NCBI GenBank assembly: GCA_050259615.1
Contig: JBLNAZ010000010.1
Coordinates: 1 to 18,447, forward strand
Direction: 5' to 3'
Origin: JAAXKN01 sp050259615
Lineage (GTDB): Bacteria > Bacteroidota > Ignavibacteria > Ignavibacteriales > SURF-24
DNA: 18,447 bases
In this document: positions 14,614-18,447 of the stretch, in pieces
How positions within the stretch are numbered: position 1 is the stretch's first letter
Layout of the letters: each line of letters starts with the position of its first letter
Position numbers and translations under genes: made by a program
The notes under the pieces: generated by a model
The model's input: the letters and a program-made list of their open reading frames with translations, nothing else
What the model was told of the DNA's origin: nothing
The model's database searches: none

Positions 14614-15108
14614 TTACGCTGCCTGTCCGCAGCACTTTTTGTACTTCTTGCCGCTTCCGCAGGGACAGGGATCGTTACGGCCAGTCTTATCCTCCACCCT
14701 GACGTAAGGCTTTATGGAAACGCCTTTTCCGTCTTCAAAATACCAGCGGCCCTCTTCCTTCTTAAAAGTAGAAAGCTCGTGGTGGTCTTTCTTTACGCCT
14801 TTCTGCGCAAAGGAGGCTATAAACTCCACTTCCCCTTCTTCGTCCTGAGCTGTGCCTTTAGAAGTATTTCTAATCTCTATTCCCAGCCATTCGGAGTTTT
14901 TAGCCCAGTCGAGTGTGGCATCGCGGTCGAAATCGTCCCTGTGCCCCGGGTGGGTTGTATCATAAATGTAATCTATTTCCTGCTTTACGTAAGCCGTGTA
15001 ACGCGATCTCATTAGTTCTTCGGCCGTCTGAGCCGCTTTTTCTCCTTTGATCAGTGGAAGGCAGCATTTATTATATGCTTTACCTGATCCGCAGGGGCAT
15101 TTTTCCAT
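14614..15108 (-). CDS. YchJ-family protein with two SEC-C motifs (UPF0225)
   Basis: A 164-residue protein with a zinc-binding SEC-C motif at each end: CPCGSGKAYNKCC (residues 4-16) and CPCGSGKKYKKCC (148-160). The middle follows the YchJ layout: LMRSRYTAYVKQEIDYIYDTTHP, WLGIEI, EVEFIASFA, and GRWYFEDG. The RNDPCPCGSGKKYKKCC form at the end is diagnostic of the motif also found at the C-terminus of SecA, where it binds zinc and contacts SecB. The function of YchJ proteins is not established; an NTF2-like central domain is likely. The upstream sequence gives only a weak AAGAAAAG ribosome-binding site. It is convergent with nhaA. Confidence 0.92.
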   Translation of the reverse strand: MEKCPCGSGKAYNKCCLPLIKGEKAAQTAEELMRSRYTAYVKQEIDYIYDTTHPGHRDDFDRDATLDWAKNSEWLGIEIRNTSKGTAQDEEGEVEFIASFAQKGVKKDHHELSTFKKEEGRWYFEDGKGVSIKPYVRVEDKTGRNDPCPCGSGKKYKKCCGQAA

Positions 15109-15207
15109 AAATCTTTTCTTATCCTTTATTAGTTGCTTAATTTATTGCAGTCTGAAGTGCAAATATAAAAATAATTTCTGTTTCCTGAAATTCCGGGTCC
15201 GATCCCT

Positions 15208-16062
15208 CTAGTATCTGATTTTTTCAAACCCTTTTCCGAAAACTCCCATTACAGAGTTATATGAAAGGAATGCATCCTCGTCGGCTTCCTTAACAATCCT
15301 GAGTAATAAATTCAGTTCGTTTTTGCGGGCAACAACCATAAGTACTTCCTTTTCCTCGTTCGTGTACCAGCCCTTGCCTTTCAGAAATGTAATGCCGCGC
15401 CTCAGCTCTTTTCCTATCCTTTCTGCTATTATCTCATTGCTGTCGGAGAAGACAAAAACCTGCATCGACTGCTTTGCACCCTCCAAAAGCATATCTATTG
15501 TATATGTTGTAACAGCCATTACCACGAAGCCGTAAACTATTTTTTCCAGCGAGCCGAAAATCAGAAACGAAGAGGAAATTATTACAACGTCCAGAGCCAG
15601 CAGGATCTTTCCCGGACTTAGGTTTTTATATTTAATGATTATCATTGCAATTATGTCCGTTCCGCCGGAACTTCCCCCCTGTGTAAAAACCATCCCTATT
15701 CCCACGCCGCCTAAAATGCCTCCCAGTATTGAGGCCATAAAAGCATCTTTTACTACCGGCACTTTTATAAGATACTGCAGGACTGACAGGAAGACAGAGA
15801 GGATCAGAACCGCATAAACGGTTTTTATTCCGAAACCTGATCCTAGAATTTTTATTGATAAGACTATCAGAACTGAATTCAGAATAAGAAATGTTACGCC
15901 GACAGGAAGCCCCGTAACAAAATATATCGAAGTGCAAAGACCGCTTAAGCCGCCGCCAACGATTTTTGCAGGTATTAAAAAAGCAGCCCAGCCAAGCGCA
16001 TAAATAAAAAGACCCAGAGCAATTATTAAATAGCTTTTTATAAAAGCAGATGTTTTTTTCAT
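15208..16062 (-). CDS. YitT-family membrane protein (DUF161 + DUF2179)
   Basis: A 284-residue protein. The first about 200 residues form five to six hydrophobic helices with YitT blocks ALGWAAFLIPAKIVGGGLSG, LPVGVTFLILN and FTQGGSSGGTDIIAMII. The cytosolic end (from about 205) matches the DUF2179 domain: VFVFSDSNEIIAERIG, RGITFLKGKGWYT, KEVLMVVARKNEL, ending FGKGFEKIRY. The family is widespread in Firmicutes and Bacteroidetes and its transport function is unproven. The gene is divergent from the methyltransferase gene; the shared 106-bp region contains two dyad symmetries that could be operator sites. Confidence is high for family and low for role. Confidence 0.9.
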   Translation of the reverse strand: MKKTSAFIKSYLIIALGLFIYALGWAAFLIPAKIVGGGLSGLCTSIYFVTGLPVGVTFLILNSVLIVLSIKILGSGFGIKTVYAVLILSVFLSVLQYLIKVPVVKDAFMASILGGILGGVGIGMVFTQGGSSGGTDIIAMIIIKYKNLSPGKILLALDVVIISSSFLIFGSLEKIVYGFVVMAVTTYTIDMLLEGAKQSMQVFVFSDSNEIIAERIGKELRRGITFLKGKGWYTNEEKEVLMVVARKNELNLLLRIVKEADEDAFLSYNSVMGVFGKGFEKIRY

Positions 16063-16101
16063 ATTTTCTTGTATTATCCCTTAAATTGCAGACGTAAATA
16101 G

Positions 16102-16119
16102 TTCAAAAATGGTTTTGAA
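16102..16119. promoter_or_regulatory. inverted repeat in the YitT/methyltransferase divergent region
   Basis: TTCAAAA (16102-16108) and TTTTGAA (16113-16119) are exact inverted repeats with a 4-nt spacer, the spacing typical of a dimeric repressor site. It adjoins a second dyad at 16119-16132. Confidence 0.4.
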
Positions 16120-16132
16120 TTTATGCATAAAT
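16119..16132. promoter_or_regulatory. 14-bp perfect palindrome, candidate operator
   Basis: ATTTATG/CATAAAT is an uninterrupted perfect palindrome in the same divergent intergenic region. It touches the neighbouring inverted repeat, so the two together could be one regulatory site. A perfect 14-bp palindrome is expected about once by chance in a window of this size, and its promoter-region position raises interest modestly. Confidence 0.4.
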
Positions 16133-16168
16133 AAGGTACGTTTCAAGTAAAGAAGAATTACATGGATT

Positions 16169-17665
16169 ATGAAGCAAAATTATAATAAACCCTACAAATC
16201 AGAAAAAACCAACAAGCCGGAAAGACAGGAAAGAACTGACAGACCCGGGAAACCAGGCCGACCCGGGAAACCAGGCCGACCCGGAAAACCAGGCAGAGCT
16301 GAAAAACCAGATAGACCTGAAAAACCTGGCAGATATGAAAAATCAGGCGGATGGGCAAAAGACAGCCGGCCGGGAAAAGACAGCCGGATGGAAAAGAGCA
16401 ATAGAACAGACAGAACAGGCCGCATGGAAAGACCAGGCAGGCAGGAAGAACACGGCAGAACAGAAGCAGCCGCAGCCTCATTTGCAAGAATGCTGCTCGG
16501 TAAAACTTCCACGGAAGTAAAAAAAGATGAAGTTGAACCTCTTTCCAGGATGGATTACAATGCCGAGATAAAGCTTAAAGACGAGGCTTTTGCCGAATTC
16601 TGGCTTCTGAACAGGCTTCCCTTAAAACCCGAACCTGTAAGGCGCTCCCCGAAACCCAGACACTACAGGACAACCACAAAAAGAAGGGTTGTTAACCTTA
16701 ATGGGAAGTTTCACCTTTTATTCAGCGAAAACCAGAGACTGACGGGCGAAAACCTCTTCAGCTATTCAGATCTTGAACCCGAAGAACATAATGCAATATA
16801 TAAGTTCCTGCTGGAGAGGATTAATGAACCATCCTTCCGGCTTATAGGCTTTAACCTTAATTATATTGTTTTGCGCGGCAGCTATACGGAGTTTTCTGTT
16901 ATATTTAATGTGCATACATTAAATTCGGACATTGTAAGACGCCTTAAAGCACTTTCACTCCTTCTGCAGAAACTGGATGTAAATATTGTTTCAGCTTTTA
17001 TTTACCTGGACCCCACGCGTTCTGAATATTACCTTGAGAACCTGAGACCGAAGGACCAGCTGAACTTCAAAAAACTCTTCGGGCCAGATAAGTTATTTAT
17101 TGTAATTAACGACAAAAAGTATTCATTCCATCCCACTTCATTTTCACAGGTGAACCAGTCGATGATTCCTGTAATGCTGGACCTGGCAAAGGAAATGCTT
17201 GCGGTGGACGACAAGGACGCGCGTCTGGTGGATCTTTTCTGCGGATACGGACTTTTTACGCACTTTCTGGCGGATAATTTTTCCGAAGCCACAGGCATTG
17301 AGGCCGAAGGAGCCTCGGTAAAATCTGCCATCGAAAACACGCCGTACTTTTCGCATAAAAGCAGAATCAGGTTCCTGGCCGAGAAAATTGACGACTCCAC
17401 TATGGATAATTCTCTCCCCGGAGACGGGAAGCCCGAAGTATTTCTTTTAGATCCCCCGAGGCAGGGAACAGCAGAAGGCGTTATAAAATCGATTACCGAA
17501 AGAGAACCCTTAAGAGTGGCGCATATCTTCTGCGGGGTGGATGAAATTCCGCGGGAGCTGAAATTATGGACAAATAACGGCTACAGGTTAAAACGTGCAG
17601 TCCCAATAGATATGTTTCCCGGAACACCCAATCTTGAAGTAATGCTTCTTTTTATTCCGGGATAA
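16169..17665 (+). CDS. TrmA/RlmD-like uracil-5 RNA methyltransferase with basic Pro/Gly-rich N-terminal tail
   Basis: A 498-residue SAM-dependent enzyme of the TrmA/RlmC/RlmD family, which makes 5-methyluridine in tRNA or 23S rRNA. Visible core motifs: SFSQVNQSM (324-332), SAM site VDLFCGYG (354-361), DPPRQG (428-433), probable nucleophile Cys455 in HIFCGVDEI, and the proton-abstracting Glu490 in DMFPGTPNLEVM. Residues 1-100 are a low-complexity tail of Arg, Lys, Pro, Gly and acidic residues, including three RPGKPG hexapeptides encoded by an 18-bp repeat; it is likely disordered and RNA-binding. A Cys-rich [4Fe-4S] site and a clear TRAM domain, usual in RlmD, are not visible. Residues 100-300 replace them with sequence I cannot place. 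Which rRNA or tRNA position it modifies is unknown. Confidence 0.82.
   Translation: MKQNYNKPYKSEKTNKPERQERTDRPGKPGRPGKPGRPGKPGRAEKPDRPEKPGRYEKSGGWAKDSRPGKDSRMEKSNRTDRTGRMERPGRQEEHGRTEAAAASFARMLLGKTSTEVKKDEVEPLSRMDYNAEIKLKDEAFAEFWLLNRLPLKPEPVRRSPKPRHYRTTTKRRVVNLNGKFHLLFSENQRLTGENLFSYSDLEPEEHNAIYKFLLERINEPSFRLIGFNLNYIVLRGSYTEFSVIFNVHTLNSDIVRRLKALSLLLQKLDVNIVSAFIYLDPTRSEYYLENLRPKDQLNFKKLFGPDKLFIVINDKKYSFHPTSFSQVNQSMIPVMLDLAKEMLAVDDKDARLVDLFCGYGLFTHFLADNFSEATGIEAEGASVKSAIENTPYFSHKSRIRFLAEKIDDSTMDNSLPGDGKPEVFLLDPPRQGTAEGVIKSITEREPLRVAHIFCGVDEIPRELKLWTNNGYRLKRAVPIDMFPGTPNLEVMLLFIPG
16242..16295 (+). repeat. three tandem 18-bp units encoding RPGKPG
   Basis: Units at 16242-16259 and 16260-16277 are identical (GACCCGGGAAACCAGGCC); a third at 16278-16295 has two changes. 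They encode RPGKPG three times in the methyltransferase tail and decay into related RxEKPxR text downstream. Recent slippage expansion is the likely cause. Confidence 0.85.
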
Positions 17666-17734
17666 TTTCTTAAGTGAATTGATTTAGATGCCTATTTTCC
17701 ATAATTATAAATATATAGCTATGGAGAAGAGACG

Positions 17735-18040
17735 ATGCTTGACGAAAAGGCAAAGCGCTTAATTGAAGTTAAGGAAGAATACGACAGGATAAAAGAAGAA
17801 TACATAAGGCTGAGGGATGAATTCCACAATGAGCTCATTAACAGTCAGAACAGGGATTTTGAGTTCCGGGGCTACAGGATAACTCTGGTAGACGACACAA
17901 TAAGGCGGGAGCTCGACAAGGCGCTTTTGGAAAGGACATTAAAGGAGCTTGGGCTTTCAGAAGACGAAATAATATCCATTATAGTCTCCTCCAGGCGGGA
18001 AGTCCCCCTTTCCGGCGCAGTAAAAATCATAAGGATCTAA
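17735..18040 (+). CDS. 101-residue coiled-coil protein, unrecognised
   Basis: A 101-residue protein. Residues about 1-38 form a strongly charged helical coiled coil (repeated Lys/Glu with Val, Ile, Leu at heptad-like spacing). This is followed by a beta-type segment FEFRGYRITLVDD, a helix RRELDKALLERTLKELGLSEDEI, and a closing strand series IISIIVSSRREV with AVKIIRI. No signal peptide or membrane segment is present. GGAGAAGAGA (17723-17732) is a strong ribosome-binding site for the ATG at 17735. The layout of long helix, short strand and closing strand recalls small phage proteins such as Gp157, but the resemblance is only architectural and I do not assign it. It follows the methyltransferase by 69 bp and may be cotranscribed. 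Confidence 0.6.
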   Translation: MLDEKAKRLIEVKEEYDRIKEEYIRLRDEFHNELINSQNRDFEFRGYRITLVDDTIRRELDKALLERTLKELGLSEDEIISIIVSSRREVPLSGAVKIIRI

Positions 18041-18063
18041 AAATTCACGTGTTGTCCTTTTAA

Positions 18064-18140
18064 ACAAGTCGCTCCTCGGGAGCTCTAATCGATGTTTGGG
18101 ATCCTCGTATTTTCTACAGACAAGTCATTCCTCCGGAATT
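18064..18140. repeat. pair of short hairpin repeats with conserved ACAAGTC lead
   Basis: ACAAGTC at 18064-18070 precedes GCTCC-TCG-GGAGC (18071-18083), and ACAAGTC at 18120-18126 precedes ATTCC-TCC-GGAAT (18127-18139). Both are followed by TCT or TTCT. The two copies lie 56 bp apart and differ in the stem by paired changes that keep base pairing. The region contains no gene and looks like an interspersed palindromic repeat, with a pyrimidine-rich and TTTTTAA-type tail up to about 18220. Confidence 0.6.
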
Positions 18141-18223
18141 CTGTGACTTCGTTATTCCAGACGCTCAGCTTTCTTTTCCCTTTACCTCTTCCTCCGCCCT
18201 CACTTTTTAATTTTTAATTGGCT

Positions 18224-18447
18224 TCAGATTTCGTAGCTCCCCGACTTCCCGTTTTCTCTTATACCGATCTCTTCCAGATCGTGCGGGGCAGGACCGTTGA
18301 CTACCTTGCCGAAACTGGTAAACCTTGAGCCGTGACAGGGACAGTCAAACGTTTTCTCATCTCCGTTCCACTCAAGAATGCATTTAAGATGAGGACATAT
18401 GGCGCTGTAGGCAAAGACTTTTCCATCATCATCCTTGTAGACTGCAG
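18224..18447 (-). CDS. C-terminal end of a Rieske [2Fe-2S] protein, probably a Rieske-fused oxidoreductase (partial)
   Basis: The visible 73 C-terminal residues, open at the right window edge, form a Rieske domain: AVYKDDDGKVFAYSAICPHLKC (here in parts, starting at the edge), then CPCHGSRF, then GKVVNGPAPHDL. Cluster ligands are the Cys and His of CPH and those of CPCH (C-x-H and C-x-x-H), separated by 15 residues. The extra Cys in HLKC and CPCH are placed as in bc1-type Rieske proteins, where they form a disulfide. The sequence around CPHLKCILEW and GPAPHDLE resembles the C-terminal Rieske domain fused to FAD-dependent oxidoreductases (YhfW-like). The N-terminal part is outside the window, so the fusion is inferred. 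Confidence 0.85.
   Translation of the reverse strand, partial: AVYKDDDGKVFAYSAICPHLKCILEWNGDEKTFDCPCHGSRFTSFGKVVNGPAPHDLEEIGIRENGKSGSYEI

Noticed and set aside
16242..16295. Tandem repeats as a CRISPR array
   Set aside because: The units are adjacent with no spacers and are in frame inside a coding region.
16192..16512. Long - strand frames opposite the methyltransferase tail, rich in Pro, Gly, Phe and Leu
   Set aside because: They are antisense readings of the repetitive tail; the + strand frame continues into a complete methyltransferase.

Overview
This 18.4-kb window looks like an ordinary chromosomal segment from a Gram-negative bacterium, most likely of the Bacteroidota/Chlorobi/Ignavibacteria lineage. 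That assignment is an inference. It rests on moderate G+C with AT-rich intergenic regions, many starts without a strong Shine-Dalgarno, secreted proteins with signal peptides ending in an Ala-Gln or Gly-Gln junction, and the flavour of the conserved proteins. I see no rRNA, tRNA, CRISPR array, transposase or prophage block.

Layout. From 1 to 2 kb on the + strand lie a TPM-domain protein, a Tat-exported metallo-beta-lactamase-fold hydrolase of NAPE-PLD/UlaG type, and a hicA-hicB toxin-antitoxin pair with a clean sigma70-like promoter whose -10 element sits in a 16-bp palindrome. A convergent EamA transporter follows. From 3.0 to 4.1 kb a DUF2721 membrane protein overlaps aat (N-end-rule aminoacyl transferase). 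From 4.15 to 5.4 kb on the - strand are a small outer-membrane beta-barrel-like protein and 5-formyltetrahydrofolate cyclo-ligase. A 280-bp AT-rich gap then leads to a 54-codon charged ORF (5653-5817). Its stop codon overlaps the terminator of a convergent 714-residue secreted TIM-barrel protein resembling glycoside hydrolases.

From 8.1 to 13.0 kb the - strand carries an FBH1/UvrD-type helicase with a C-terminal helix-turn-helix, a secreted NTF2-like protein, a UbiA-family prenyltransferase and a 14-TM-type MFS exporter; the last three could be one transcript (MFS, then UbiA, then NTF2-like). From 13.25 to 16.1 kb come NhaA (+), a YchJ-type SEC-C protein (-) and a YitT-family membrane protein (-). 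The YitT gene diverges from a TrmA/RlmD-like rRNA uracil methyltransferase with a 100-residue basic Pro/Gly/Arg/Lys tail, and two dyad symmetries lie between them. The window ends with an unrecognised coiled-coil ORF, a pair of short hairpin repeats, and the 3' end of a Rieske-domain protein running off the right edge on the - strand.

Most genes are housekeeping or transport functions without an obvious shared pathway. I did not find a clear new multi-gene system. The most interesting items are the tailed methyltransferase that seems to lack the usual TRAM/Fe-S front end, the hairpin repeat pair with compensatory base changes near 18.1 kb, the hicAB pair with a non-canonical HicA active-site motif, the unclassified secreted TIM-barrel protein, and the unlisted small ORF.
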